From: Methanospirillum purgamenti
GTDB lineage: Archaea > Halobacteriota > Methanomicrobia > Methanomicrobiales > Methanospirillaceae
Strand: one strand, 5' to 3'
Assembly: GCF_018502485.1 (NCBI RefSeq)
Contig: NZ_CP075546.1
DNA length: 64,000 nt
In this document: piece by piece, positions 18,035-27,843 of the stretch
Position numbering within the stretch: position 1 is the stretch's first letter
Layout of the letters: each line of letters starts with the position of its first letter
Program-made: the position numbers and the translations under genes
Notes under the pieces: generated by a model
The model's database searches: none
Seen by the model: only the letters and a program-made list of their open reading frames with translations
What the model was told of the DNA's origin: nothing

Positions 18035-21000
18035 TCAGGCAGCATTTGCATATGCTTTCTCCGAATCTGCTATTCTTCCCATAGCTTTGAATACATCACC
18101 TAGATTTTTCCATGCAGATTTATATTTGGGATCCAGAATTACAGCTTTCTCTAGAGATTCTACTGCTTCAGGGTATTTCCCTGCAAGAAACAGAGAATAT
18201 CCCTTGTTGTTGAGAATGTATGTATTTCCCGGGTCAATTAACAGTCCTTTGTCGTACATCCCCACAGCATCTTCATATTGCTCTGCGCGAGTAAGAATAT
18301 TGCCTGCTTTATTCCATGCATCAGTGAGTGATGGGTTTATCTCTAGTGCCTGGCGGTATAATTCCAATGCACGATCTGGTTTACCTGTTTTATCATACGC
18401 AAAGGCAAGGTTCACGAGCGTATGTGTATCCCGAGCATCCAAAGAAACTGCCTTTTCAAAAAAAGGTATAGATTCTGTATATTTCTGCATATCTACTAGA
18501 AGTATGTCTCCCGCAGTTGACCATAGTTCTGGTTTTTCTTTGTATATGGGGAGGATCGTATTCAAAGCCTGCATCGCTTCATCATATTTCTTTAATTCCT
18601 TCAAACAGAGAGCTTTATCCCGCCAAGCCTGATAGTTAGTCGGAGAAAGAGCAATTGCCTGCTCGTATGCTTCAAGAGCACCGGAGTAATCGCTACTCCC
18701 CATCAGAATTTTTCCTCTCGTTACAAAATCTTCAGCGGTTTGTGGTTCAGGAAGAGGACCAAGTTCGGCTATCACTGTTTGGGATAAGGACTCTCCGGTA
18801 TACTTTAACGGAAATTCATCGACATTTCCAGAAAAAATAGTATAGGGGAGATCACATATGCCATCAGAATTTTTATCCTGACAGGTTTGTGAATATCCTT
18901 TCCCATCCGGAAGTGACCAGACATTTCCACCTTTTACCGGTCCTCCGACAATGTTCGTCGCCGTTGTCGTTGGATCATTCCATTGGTAATTGGGTCTTCC
19001 TCCTTCCTGGATACGGATGTTCTGAAAATTTTCAAGATAGTTATTTACAATACGATTGATTTGATCTGATCCAACAGCATTGGTGATCAAAATCCCTTCT
19101 GCAAAATTCGCGATAAGCCGGTTGTCAGATATGGTATTATGTCCTGATGGTTGAAGCATAATACCGGTTGCATCATTTCCCACAATTTCATTATGAGATA
19201 TGGTATTATTGTCTGAATAATAAGCATTTAATCCCCGTACATTCTGGATCAGACGGTTTCCAGAAAGGGTGTTTTCAGAACACTCGGAAAGTAATATCCC
19301 TGAAGGATTGTTCATTTGACAAGTATTATTTGTGATGAAGTTTTTATGACCGGATAAAAGGGTAATTCCTCCATTCTTATTTCCTACACAGAAATTATTA
19401 TCAATATGAGAAAGACTTACTCCATGATCAAGTTTGATGCCATCATAGTAATTATCTGCGACCAGGTTCTGCTTTATTAAGCAGAGTGTGGATCCATCCA
19501 GTACGATTCCATATAGGTTCTTTATAATTTGGTTTTCTTCTAATGATAGTTCTGTAGAACTGGCATCTGCATGGATTCCTGCATATCCGTTCCCTATAGC
19601 AACAGAATTTTTAATTTGAATATTTTTTGTATTGGAAATATCCATTCCCCTGTTATTATATGTAAGACCACATGAGTCTATAAACAGGTTCTGAACTCCC
19701 TTCGCTGAAATTCCTGCATATGTTCCAGTGACGTTCACATTTTTAATAGATATATTAGAGATTACTTCATTTTCTGGAGACCAGATTAGAATCCCGGTTT
19801 GTAATACCGGTGCTTCTGTTCCAAATCGGATTGATATACCGGATATTGAGTGACCATTTCCATCAATACTGATATCTGATCCGGTAATTGTCAGAATTGA
19901 CTCAGAAAAGTCGATGATGTCATCACCCAGGATATAAAATCCGGGTTTTGAGAGGACAGCAGGTTCAATGAGTATAAATTCGTTCGCAGGAACCTGCTCA
20001 AGGGGTATTATGATTTCAGATATGACTGATGTCTGATTTGAATCAGTAATTCCTGTGGATTTTCCTTCTTCCTGTAGGTATGCATGAAGTGAAAGAGCAT
20101 CCGCAAGACCATAGCCATAAATTTCGTCCCATCCTGGAGTTCCCAGGTCTTTAGCACTATTAAGGAGAGCATCTCGCAGTTCTGTAATTGGTACTGAAGG
20201 ATAAAGACTTTTTATTAAAGCTAGCAAACCCGCAATATGTGGTGCAGCAGCACTTGTTCCTGTAAATATTGTGGGAAAACCTCCAGAACCAGTTACCTCA
20301 ACTTCGTCTACGCCGGTAATCTCTGGTTTTTGTCTTATGTCAGGAACAGGGTGAACGATCGTGACTGTGCCCTGTGAAGAGAAATCCTGAATTTTTTGAT
20401 TGTTTGCAGAAATTGCTGCTACCGAAATCACATTGGGAAGAGCGGCCCAACCAATAATCGAATCGTCAGATGTCAAATATTCCTTTCCGACTTTGACCCT
20501 TGTTGCATCTGTTTCAAGAAGAAGTTCCAGATGAGATCCTTGTCCTTTACCATCTTTTGCCCGGATTCGAACTTCTGCCTTCTGGACATTATCGCCCACA
20601 TTCTGATAATCAATTTTTTCGTAAGGCTTTTGTTCTCTGGTCTGAACTTTGTTTCCAATGGCAATATCTGAGTCACTCTGTAGATCATGAATGAAGATAT
20701 CAAAATCATTCGATGCTGCAGAGTAGGGATCATCCCATTGTAAATGTAATTTTACCCTGCCTCCGGGTTGAATCTCAAGTGGTATTCCGGTAGATCCATT
20801 AAATGAATGATATCCCTCGCCACCATCAGAAAAAAATCCCTGATAATGGTTGTTTGCAGTATTCCCTGCTGAACTAATAATCAGGACATCAGGGTTTTCA
20901 TCAATGATCCTGGAAATTTCCTGAGCAATAGTACCATCTTCAAAATAGGGAACTTCATAATTAAATGCATCTTCTACGATGATAGTTGCGCCTGCTTTTA

Positions 21001-21400
21001 TGAGATTTTGAAAAGCCTCTATAAATTTCTCTTCTCTTCCTCCACCGAAATCATGATAAATTATGGTTGCACCGGGCGCAATATCGTGAATTATCTCCAT
21101 CATTGCGGTCCCTTCTGCCTTTTTACCCTCTTTTAATACAATAAGGTCATTCGGTAAATCACCTGATTTTTGAGATTCATCTAATCCTTTTACTCCATTA
21201 GAAATTACTCCGACAATCACTCCGGTTCCATTAGCATTCGTCATATTTTTCAGTTGATCAGTTTTTAATACACTATCGCCTACTGTATAAATTGATCCTG
21301 CAGCAGTTACCGGATTACATAAAAGACATATGAATAAAAAACAAAAAAGACCGTGAATAATTATCTTTTCTTTTGGAATCATTTTCCATGTATCTGTCAT
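18035..21400 (-). CDS. Secreted subtilisin-fold / beta-helix / TPR protein
   Basis: A 1121-residue exported protein. Signal peptide residues ~12-34 (IHGLFCFLFICLLCNPVTA). Residues ~40-450 are a peptidase S8/S53-like domain: VGVISNG at the usual Asp site, EGTAMMEIIHDIAPGA at the His site, ISSAGN at the oxyanion Asn and GTSAAAPHIAGL at the Ser site. The Ser is kept, but the normal Asp is Asn and the normal His is Glu, the latter as in sedolisins. Residues ~480-880 are a NosD-type right-handed beta-helix (NxIxxN repeats) ending in DKNSDGICDLPY. The last ~220 residues are TPRs. TPRs outside the cell are less usual. Activity is uncertain; it may be a surface adhesin or processing enzyme. Confidence 0.82.
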   Translation of the reverse strand: MTDTWKMIPKEKIIIHGLFCFLFICLLCNPVTAAGSIYTVGDSVLKTDQLKNMTNANGTGVIVGVISNGVKGLDESQKSGDLPNDLIVLKEGKKAEGTAMMEIIHDIAPGATIIYHDFGGGREEKFIEAFQNLIKAGATIIVEDAFNYEVPYFEDGTIAQEISRIIDENPDVLIISSAGNTANNHYQGFFSDGGEGYHSFNGSTGIPLEIQPGGRVKLHLQWDDPYSAASNDFDIFIHDLQSDSDIAIGNKVQTREQKPYEKIDYQNVGDNVQKAEVRIRAKDGKGQGSHLELLLETDATRVKVGKEYLTSDDSIIGWAALPNVISVAAISANNQKIQDFSSQGTVTIVHPVPDIRQKPEITGVDEVEVTGSGGFPTIFTGTSAAAPHIAGLLALIKSLYPSVPITELRDALLNSAKDLGTPGWDEIYGYGLADALSLHAYLQEEGKSTGITDSNQTSVISEIIIPLEQVPANEFILIEPAVLSKPGFYILGDDIIDFSESILTITGSDISIDGNGHSISGISIRFGTEAPVLQTGILIWSPENEVISNISIKNVNVTGTYAGISAKGVQNLFIDSCGLTYNNRGMDISNTKNIQIKNSVAIGNGYAGIHADASSTELSLEENQIIKNLYGIVLDGSTLCLIKQNLVADNYYDGIKLDHGVSLSHIDNNFCVGNKNGGITLLSGHKNFITNNTCQMNNPSGILLSECSENTLSGNRLIQNVRGLNAYYSDNNTISHNEIVGNDATGIMLQPSGHNTISDNRLIANFAEGILITNAVGSDQINRIVNNYLENFQNIRIQEGGRPNYQWNDPTTTATNIVGGPVKGGNVWSLPDGKGYSQTCQDKNSDGICDLPYTIFSGNVDEFPLKYTGESLSQTVIAELGPLPEPQTAEDFVTRGKILMGSSDYSGALEAYEQAIALSPTNYQAWRDKALCLKELKKYDEAMQALNTILPIYKEKPELWSTAGDILLVDMQKYTESIPFFEKAVSLDARDTHTLVNLAFAYDKTGKPDRALELYRQALEINPSLTDAWNKAGNILTRAEQYEDAVGMYDKGLLIDPGNTYILNNKGYSLFLAGKYPEAVESLEKAVILDPKYKSAWKNLGDVFKAMGRIADSEKAYANAA

Positions 21401-21786
21401 AATTTTCCCTTCCCTGTATGAGTATTGTTTTAAGTCTTACTATTTGAGAGTTCACCTTTTTTAGAAAGTTATGGATTTGTTAATGATATGTTGTAGATTT
21501 CTGTCAAATATTCCGGTTATACCAAGGAAATATATTAAAAAGAGAAAAGACAGAGTTTTGAATTGGGATACGAAATTCTCAAGTACTGCTCTCTATAAAG
21601 GTGGAATCATCCCCTTCAGCCAATAATGGAAAAAATCCGAGTATTAAAATCAGTACTATTAAAATAGAAAAATTTCTGCAATTTCCATACATACCACACC
21701 ATGATGGAGTTATCCAGGATGATCAGTATATGAAGTTTTGGAAAATCCGTAATTGAACTAAATTTTATTAAAAAACGGATTAAAGA
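21401..21786. other. 386-bp gap between the two subtilisin-like genes
   Basis: AT-rich sequence with no recognisable gene. A 51-codon frame opens at a GTG (21601-21756, plus strand) but has no clear ribosome site and no familiar content, so I do not call it. The part next to 21400 probably holds the promoter of the larger subtilisin-like gene, and the T/A-rich runs near 21760-21786 the end of nothing obvious on the plus strand. No tRNA, repeat or structured RNA was seen. Confidence 0.5.
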
Positions 21787-24072
21787 TTAACAATATGAAC
21801 AGGATGTTGGATGTGATGTGGGATAATATGTCGGATGGTCCGTTGGATGTGAATAGATGGTAGTCATTGTAATTTCCTCTGAATATGAATATGGAACAGA
21901 GGAAGTGGCTGGCACATTTGTCGGTTGTGGAGTCCCATTTGGATCATCACAAATTCCATCATAATTCATATCCGGACAGGGGATTACTCTTGTGGGAATA
22001 ATGGTTGGACCTATTACTGGTGGAGAATCCTTCGGGGTGTATATATCCTCCCTTCGGTTGTCTTGGATAATATTGTCTTCAAGGATAGTGTTCACACTTC
22101 CAACTGTATCGATTCCATAGAGATTCTTTTCAATGGTATTTCTTTTTACTAGATTGTTAGATGACCCGTCTTTGATTGCCAGACCTTTATATGAATTACC
22201 AGAAAGGAGACAGTTTTCGATGAGGCTGTTATTAGATCCATATAGGCCGATTCCTATTGTGTTGTGTGACAGGGTGCAACTATCAATATGAAGTTGATCC
22301 AGTTGTTTTCCAATAATAGCATTTGTTGTGCCTTCTATTAACATATCTCTGATTACCACATTTTTCAGTTTTCCAAAATCCGGTGACTGGATGAGGATAG
22401 CATTCTGATCTATCGGAGTATTATCGATAAACTGAACACTTATACCTTCAATTCTTTTTCCTTCACCCTGAATGATAACATCAGAAGACATGATAGTAAT
22501 GATCGACCCGGCAGAATGAGTGATATCTTTTCCAAGAGTGTACGTTCCAGGAGAAGTGATTATCACAGGTCCGGTTATCTCCCCAGAACCAGACAGCATA
22601 ACCGGAGGTTCAATCATGGATTGTATGGGTTGAATCGATTTTTGGTCCAATGATGAATCCAGGGGATTTTCTGGATTAAATCCCTGTAATTTTTCATACA
22701 TTTTCATTGCATCAGGCAGACCATATCCGAAGGCCGGATCCCAGCCCGGCTCTCCTAGTTCCAGGGTTGTTGAAAGAAGCGCCTCTCTCATATTATCAGC
22801 CGGAATGGTGGGGAAAAGGCTCCATTCAAGGGCCATCAATCCTGCAATATGTGGAGCGGCAGCATTTGTACCTGGAAATTTTTTTGGAAACCCACCAGCA
22901 CCGGAAACATCAATATTATTAATTCCGGTAATGTCCGGTTTATTTCTCACTGAACTATCCGGATATGATAAGGTGACAAAACCATGTGATGAATATCGTT
23001 CGATGGCATTTACTTTTTCAGGTGATATAGCAGCTACCGATAAAACTTTGGGAACTGTTGCCTGCCCAATTATAGAATCCTCAATAACCAGATGTTCCCT
23101 GGTGATGTATACCTTATCTTTTTGAGCATTTATGAAGATTTCAATATTTTTGTCTTCAGCTGAAGAATTTTCCTTTTTTATTCTGAGTTCACTCTGAACA
23201 AGTCTATTCCCATCATTTATGTAGGTGAATTTTTCTTCAGGAAGTGAACTTCCATCCTGGAGACGTTCACTCAGAGCAATCATTTCTCCATTTTCTTCAA
23301 GATACAGGTTATAATCATTTGAAGAGCGTCCATACATATCATCCCACTGTAAAAATGCAGAAAATATTCCTCCCGGCTGGATTGCGATGGGAATGCCTCT
23401 CACCATGTCAAATGAATGGTACCCCATCCCATCATTAGAAAAGCGTCCCTGATAATGGATTTCTGCATTGTTCCCTGCAGCACTGACAATAATCACTTCA
23501 GGATGTTCATCCAGTATCCGATTTAAATTTTTAGCAGTATATCCATCCTCAAAATAGGGAACTTGTAAAAACCCGACATCATCAACGATTATCCTGGCTC
23601 CTGCATCTATAAGAGATTCTACTGCATAAATAAAGTCATTTTTGGCTCCTCCACCAAAATCATGATAGAGCAGTGGTGCACCAGGAGCGATGTCATGGAT
23701 GATCTCCATCATTGCTGTTCCTTCACTTCCTCTTCCATTCATGAGAATTATCACATTTTCAGGAAGATCACCCGACTGTTGTGCCTGTATAAGCCCATTT
23801 GCACCATTTGAAATTACTCCTACCCCTATTCCTGATCCATCTGCTCTAGTCAGATTTCTCAACTGATCAGTTTTGAGAATAATATCTCCAATTGTGTATG
23901 CATTTCCTGCTCCAGGAACCGGTTCAATAAAAAAAATGATGATAAAAAAAATAAAAATCCATTTGATAAGATTGGTTAATCTTTTTTCGTTTGTTTTATT
24001 TGTTGTTTCTGATATAATCGATTCAGTTCTGCCCATGTAGTCATCATACATGTGCAGATTATTAATAATCAT
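21787..24072 (-). CDS. Subtilisin-fold / beta-helix surface protein lacking the catalytic Ser
   Basis: A 761-residue paralogue of the neighbouring gene. A hydrophobic signal-anchor lies at residues ~37-55 (WIFIFFIIIFFIEPVPG). The S8-like domain (about 60-470) has VGVISNG, EGTAMMEIIHDIAPGA and VSAAGN, but the Ser-site motif reads GTNAAAPHIAG: Asn replaces the nucleophile (codon at 22864-22866), so peptidase activity is unlikely. A shorter beta-helix follows (about 500-690), then DMNYDGICDDPNG and a Thr/Pro/His/Tyr-rich tail ending SCSYC. The ATG at 24072 agrees with a leaderless transcript from the TATA box at 24095-24102; ATGs at 24051 and 24036 are alternatives. Likely a structural or binding surface protein. 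Confidence 0.8.
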   Translation of the reverse strand: MIINNLHMYDDYMGRTESIISETTNKTNEKRLTNLIKWIFIFFIIIFFIEPVPGAGNAYTIGDIILKTDQLRNLTRADGSGIGVGVISNGANGLIQAQQSGDLPENVIILMNGRGSEGTAMMEIIHDIAPGAPLLYHDFGGGAKNDFIYAVESLIDAGARIIVDDVGFLQVPYFEDGYTAKNLNRILDEHPEVIIVSAAGNNAEIHYQGRFSNDGMGYHSFDMVRGIPIAIQPGGIFSAFLQWDDMYGRSSNDYNLYLEENGEMIALSERLQDGSSLPEEKFTYINDGNRLVQSELRIKKENSSAEDKNIEIFINAQKDKVYITREHLVIEDSIIGQATVPKVLSVAAISPEKVNAIERYSSHGFVTLSYPDSSVRNKPDITGINNIDVSGAGGFPKKFPGTNAAAPHIAGLMALEWSLFPTIPADNMREALLSTTLELGEPGWDPAFGYGLPDAMKMYEKLQGFNPENPLDSSLDQKSIQPIQSMIEPPVMLSGSGEITGPVIITSPGTYTLGKDITHSAGSIITIMSSDVIIQGEGKRIEGISVQFIDNTPIDQNAILIQSPDFGKLKNVVIRDMLIEGTTNAIIGKQLDQLHIDSCTLSHNTIGIGLYGSNNSLIENCLLSGNSYKGLAIKDGSSNNLVKRNTIEKNLYGIDTVGSVNTILEDNIIQDNRREDIYTPKDSPPVIGPTIIPTRVIPCPDMNYDGICDDPNGTPQPTNVPATSSVPYSYSEEITMTTIYSHPTDHPTYYPTSHPTSCSYC

Positions 24073-24094
24073 GGATATGAATTCTAAAATATTG

Positions 24095-24102
24095 TTTAAA
24101 TA
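24095..24102 (-). promoter_or_regulatory. TATA box for the 21787-24072 gene
   Basis: On the minus strand the sequence reads TATTTAAA, centred about 26 bases before the ATG at 24072. This spacing puts transcription start at the start codon itself, and there is no ribosome-binding sequence in between, so the message is probably leaderless. Confidence 0.45.
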
Positions 24103-24119
24103 GTAATGAAAAAAAGGGG

Positions 24120-25313
24120 TTACAAGAGTTCTTCAGTTTCTAATTCTTCATCACAAAGACCATCACCATTCATGTCTCTGCAGAACTCTGCAATGGTACA
24201 ATCCGATGGTTCAGAGCAATTCATAATTAAAAGAATTTCAGTATCACAGATATTATCTCTGCTTCCCATGTAGTCCAGCCCCCATTTCTCATTACAAAGA
24301 ATAATTGCATAGTCGAGAATTGAACATGCGCCATCCTCATCAATATCCAGACAATGTTCACAGTCCTGATTTGGATCACAGGCTAAAATTGGTCGAATTC
24401 CTCCTTGTGGAAGTACCAACTGATAATAGATAGTCGATTGTGGATCTTCACTTAAACCCCCCTCCGCTGATACTCCTGAAGGGGTAACTGGCAGATTAAT
24501 CTGGATAGGTTTTTGTGGCTCTTCACTCACTCCGCCTGGTTGTGTATCTGATTGTGTTCCGGCTACTACGGGTGTTCCTGATGATTCAGAATCGTCACAA
24601 ACCCCATTCTGGTTACAATCATCACAGAATCCGGATGGACAGGAAATACAAGCAATTCTGCAAGGATGAGTTGAAGATGATGGAGTTACAGGAGTTGATT
24701 GCTGACCTGTTGCAATAATGGGAGATGTATCGGGGGTTGGATAAGGAGTCAGCTGTACAGATGATACGGGGCTTGGTTGTTGTCCTGGTTGCCCAGTTAT
24801 TCCAGACTGTTGTGTTGTACTTGCAGGGCTCATAATTGTAGATCCAGTTTTCATATCTCTGAAAACACCGGTCTTTGGATCATAATAAAATTGAGCAAAA
24901 ATTTTCCCTTCTTTTGTGTATTGGGTTACTAAAAACCACCCATATGTCGGGCTATAAAATTTCTGAAGAACATTATCAAAAAACCAACTGCTCTGGGTAA
25001 AAGGATCAAAAAATGTTCCAGATCGTGTTCCTGGTTGCCATTGTGAGGGGATTATTTCATTAGTCGGAATAGTACCCGGACCTCCGGCAGGAGTTGGAGA
25101 AGGTGTAGGTTTTGATGGAGTGCCGCCGGTCATCACCAGCGTGGAAGAACTAAACCCAAGGTTACTTGATGTGCTACTTGATGACGAAAACCCACCTGAT
25201 GAACTCGTGGAAGACACCCCGGATGACATGGAAAAAGCAGATCCTATTCCAATGGCTAAAAAAAGAAAACAGAAAATCACTCCGGTTATCTGAATAATAT
25301 AGTTATTTTTCAT
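24120..25313 (-). CDS. Secreted Ser-rich protein with calcium-loop (dockerin-like) motifs
   Basis: A 397-residue exported protein. Signal peptide residues ~8-28. Residues ~29-60 are almost only Ser, Gly and Thr, followed by a Pro/Thr linker. A compact aromatic segment (about 85-155; PFTQSSWFFDNVLQKFYSP, YDPKTGVFRDMKTG) looks like a small repeat-type domain. Three D-x-N/D-x-D/N-G-x-C-type calcium loops occur: DCNQNGVCDD (near 232), DIDEDGACSILD (near 325) and DMNGDGLCDEE (near 382), with many surrounding cysteines. This is dockerin-like but not a standard paired dockerin. It sits in the surface block between the two-domain subtilisin-like genes and the PKD gene. Function unknown; a cell-surface or matrix protein is likely. 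Confidence 0.7.
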   Translation of the reverse strand: MKNNYIIQITGVIFCFLFLAIGIGSAFSMSSGVSSTSSSGGFSSSSSTSSNLGFSSSTLVMTGGTPSKPTPSPTPAGGPGTIPTNEIIPSQWQPGTRSGTFFDPFTQSSWFFDNVLQKFYSPTYGWFLVTQYTKEGKIFAQFYYDPKTGVFRDMKTGSTIMSPASTTQQSGITGQPGQQPSPVSSVQLTPYPTPDTSPIIATGQQSTPVTPSSSTHPCRIACISCPSGFCDDCNQNGVCDDSESSGTPVVAGTQSDTQPGGVSEEPQKPIQINLPVTPSGVSAEGGLSEDPQSTIYYQLVLPQGGIRPILACDPNQDCEHCLDIDEDGACSILDYAIILCNEKWGLDYMGSRDNICDTEILLIMNCSEPSDCTIAEFCRDMNGDGLCDEELETEELL

Positions 25314-25371
25314 TGAAGATCACCTCTTAAGAATACTACTCATGATTATTAAGATACCCTCTTAAAATGTA

Positions 25372-26568
25372 TTATGGCAGAATTGTCACCTGTAGTTGAT
25401 TGACACACAACTCATCATTTCCTGTTTCACCTGATACTGCGTTCGCAATATATACCCCTGGAGAAGCTTCCTTAGCCTGTAGAGATATCGTATGTTCACC
25501 GTTTTTATCGAGTGCCACCAAGCCATAATATCTGGTAGTATACTCTGATCCATTATTAACAATAAGATCGATTATCGATTCTCCTGTTTTTTTATTCGGG
25601 ATAAATGAACCGATAGGGTACATTCCTCCCTGTTCATCAAAAACCATCTCATTATCCAAAATTACTGGATACGTACTATTGTCCGATTGATTAACTTCCT
25701 CAGATGATATCCAGAAGTAAACTTTTTCCAGGGGTTTTCCATTGACATTGATCGAAAAATCTTCATCTGATTGGATAGTCTCCGATTCGGTAGTCAGAAA
25801 TAAGTCTGATAGACATGATTCTGTTTCCCCTGTAATGTGGTCCATCATAAAAGTATTTTCTGATGTCTCATTTACTGGTGTGTTTAAAACTGGTGTCTTC
25901 TCACTTATGGGAGTAACAGAAGCGGAACTTACAACCTGTTGCTCAGTAATTCCAATTCCCTTAGTCACAGAAATGTAATTTTTTCTTTCTTTCATTCCTG
26001 TGCTGGCATCTTTGGCAATTTTTAATGTGACTGTATACGTTCCCGGTGCTGAATAGATATGAACTGGATTTTGATCAATAGATGTTGTTCCATCCCCGAA
26101 TTCCCATACCCAGGTCTTCGGACTACCTTTTGAAAGGTCGGCAAAAGAAACAGCAAGTGGTGCCGGTCCTGATTGAGGCCCTCCGGTAAAATCAGCAGAA
26201 AATGAAGGAACATTCATAGGTATTACCGGCATGAATGGATTGGCAGAAACGGTAATGACTTTATTAAAAATTGCTGTATCTGACATTCCCTGTTCATCCA
26301 GGACGAGAAGAGTTACCGTATAAGCACCAGGTACCATGTAGGTATGCATGGTGCGTGGTCCGTCACTGGTATAACCGTCACCAAAATCCCAATGCCATTC
26401 GATTGGATTGCCGTCCGATACATCATTGAACATGACATTCAGAGGGGATGTTCCCTGAAGCGGAGAGATTCGAGCATTCGCGGTAATAGCTGCTACCTGT
26501 CCGCATAATAGTAAGAAAATTGTAGTCAGTGCTAGAATGAATCGGATATTTTTTTTATAACTCCCCAT
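25372..26568 (-). CDS. Secreted protein with two PKD domains
   Basis: A 398-residue exported protein with a signal peptide (residues ~8-28, LALTTIFLLLCGQVAA). Two PKD immunoglobulin-like domains follow: residues ~32-110 with WHWDFGDGYTSDGP and HTYMVPGAYTVTLLV, and residues ~125-200 with WVWEFGDGTTSIDQNP and HIYSAPGTYTVTLKI. The C-terminal ~190 residues are beta-rich without a family I recognise (SETIQSDEDFSINVNGKPL, YFWISSEEVN) and resemble domains repeated in Methanomicrobiales surface proteins. PKD domains are typical of archaeal S-layer and extracellular proteins. No membrane anchor is visible at the C-terminus. Confidence 0.85.
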   Translation of the reverse strand: MGSYKKNIRFILALTTIFLLLCGQVAAITANARISPLQGTSPLNVMFNDVSDGNPIEWHWDFGDGYTSDGPRTMHTYMVPGAYTVTLLVLDEQGMSDTAIFNKVITVSANPFMPVIPMNVPSFSADFTGGPQSGPAPLAVSFADLSKGSPKTWVWEFGDGTTSIDQNPVHIYSAPGTYTVTLKIAKDASTGMKERKNYISVTKGIGITEQQVVSSASVTPISEKTPVLNTPVNETSENTFMMDHITGETESCLSDLFLTTESETIQSDEDFSINVNGKPLEKVYFWISSEEVNQSDNSTYPVILDNEMVFDEQGGMYPIGSFIPNKKTGESIIDLIVNNGSEYTTRYYGLVALDKNGEHTISLQAKEASPGVYIANAVSGETGNDELCVNQLQVTILP

Positions 26569-26665
26569 AATCAGTCCTCCATGAGATCTGATAAGGTCAA
26601 AAGAGACGGTTGAGAATTTAATATTGTCCCTATTTTTAAGGTCGAGTCAAATATAAAACGAAACC

Positions 26666-27784
26666 TTACATTGTTAGTTTGAGTTCATCTGATTTTTGTG
26701 CCCATATAGAAATAAAATGCTGAAGAATTATTCCAACAAATGCACAAATCAGTCCACCGATAGCGCCTTGGATAATATAAGTGATTCCAAGGTCTTGTGA
26801 AATAGGAAATTGTGAGAGACCGAGATTTGATAGAGTATAACTCATTCCACCAAATGCAAGAACTCCTATAGCGCTGATAAAATATGAAAATATCACTGCG
26901 CGTGAAAGGCTTTCACGTTCATAAAGAAAACTGTCGATAATTGAGCCAAGTGATGTTGTAATGGCAGCTAGAGTAAACCAGGCTACTGCCCCCCAGAGGA
27001 AAATTATAGCCATCGGAAAAATTCCACTCCCATCCCAATAACTCGTCAATGCTGATGTTCCTTCCATGACTCCGATGATCGCAAAAATGAGCCCCCCGAT
27101 ATAGGTAACAAATGAGAATCTTCCGCGGTAAAGAGTTGATCGGAGATCAATTACTTCACTTTTGACAACTTCATCGAGTGAAAATCCTTTATACAATAGA
27201 TATCCTCCGACACATCCAGCGATTACAATTGTTGCAATTTCCGGCCGGTTGACAGCATAACTTATAGCATAGAGGAGAAGGGTAAGACCAGGAAGTACAA
27301 GAACAATTTTTGATATTTTTGGGTCACTGACTAGTTTTTTAATAATATAGTATGTACCTTCCAAGTTAGGCATTTGTGAAACAACAACACGCTGAACTGA
27401 TGATATAGGTATCTTTCCTTGAATAATTGGCAGTATATATTCATCCTCTCCTCCATCTGTAACTAATATACATTGATTACATCCGGTCTTCTCTAAAACT
27501 TCATCTAATAATCGTGCTATTTTTCTATCTCCCTCAATAAAACGGAAATGATTCCCCCCGATAACCACAACTTCCGCATCTTCATCTTCTGCAATTAATT
27601 TATCATAGGTGGATATGGCTTGAAAAATTGCATTTAAATCAGAATCTTCAGGATCAGCCAAGGCAAGACGAATAGCAGCATCAAGACATGCTGCTCTTCC
27701 AATAACCGGGCTTTCCACAGATGACTTAAACCCAATATCATCATCGCGGTCGATATTGAGGACTAATGTCCGGATGAAACCCAT
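26666..27784 (-). CDS. DUF373 family membrane protein
   Basis: A 372-residue archaeal protein of the DUF373 family. Residues ~1-130 form a soluble alpha/beta domain starting TLVLNIDRDDDIGFK with VVVIGGNHF and ILVTDGGEDEYILP; residues ~140-370 hold about six transmembrane helices (for example KIVLVLPGLTLLLYAISYAV, YIGGLIFAIIGVMEG, YIIQGAIGGLICAFVGIIL). The conserved acidic N-terminus suggests nucleotide or metal binding, but the function is unknown. It is downstream of the coiled-coil gene on the same strand (59-bp gap). Confidence 0.88.
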   Translation of the reverse strand: MGFIRTLVLNIDRDDDIGFKSSVESPVIGRAACLDAAIRLALADPEDSDLNAIFQAISTYDKLIAEDEDAEVVVIGGNHFRFIEGDRKIARLLDEVLEKTGCNQCILVTDGGEDEYILPIIQGKIPISSVQRVVVSQMPNLEGTYYIIKKLVSDPKISKIVLVLPGLTLLLYAISYAVNRPEIATIVIAGCVGGYLLYKGFSLDEVVKSEVIDLRSTLYRGRFSFVTYIGGLIFAIIGVMEGTSALTSYWDGSGIFPMAIIFLWGAVAWFTLAAITTSLGSIIDSFLYERESLSRAVIFSYFISAIGVLAFGGMSYTLSNLGLSQFPISQDLGITYIIQGAIGGLICAFVGIILQHFISIWAQKSDELKLTM

Positions 27785-27843
27785 TACAATGATATTGGTT
27801 TCTTCCCTATAAATGACTTCTTTGTGAAAAGAGAAAAATGGGA

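Noticed and set aside
21601..21756. A 51-codon GTG-initiated frame in the gap between the two subtilisin-like genes
   Set aside because: No ribosome site, no recognisable content, and no support from neighbouring genes.
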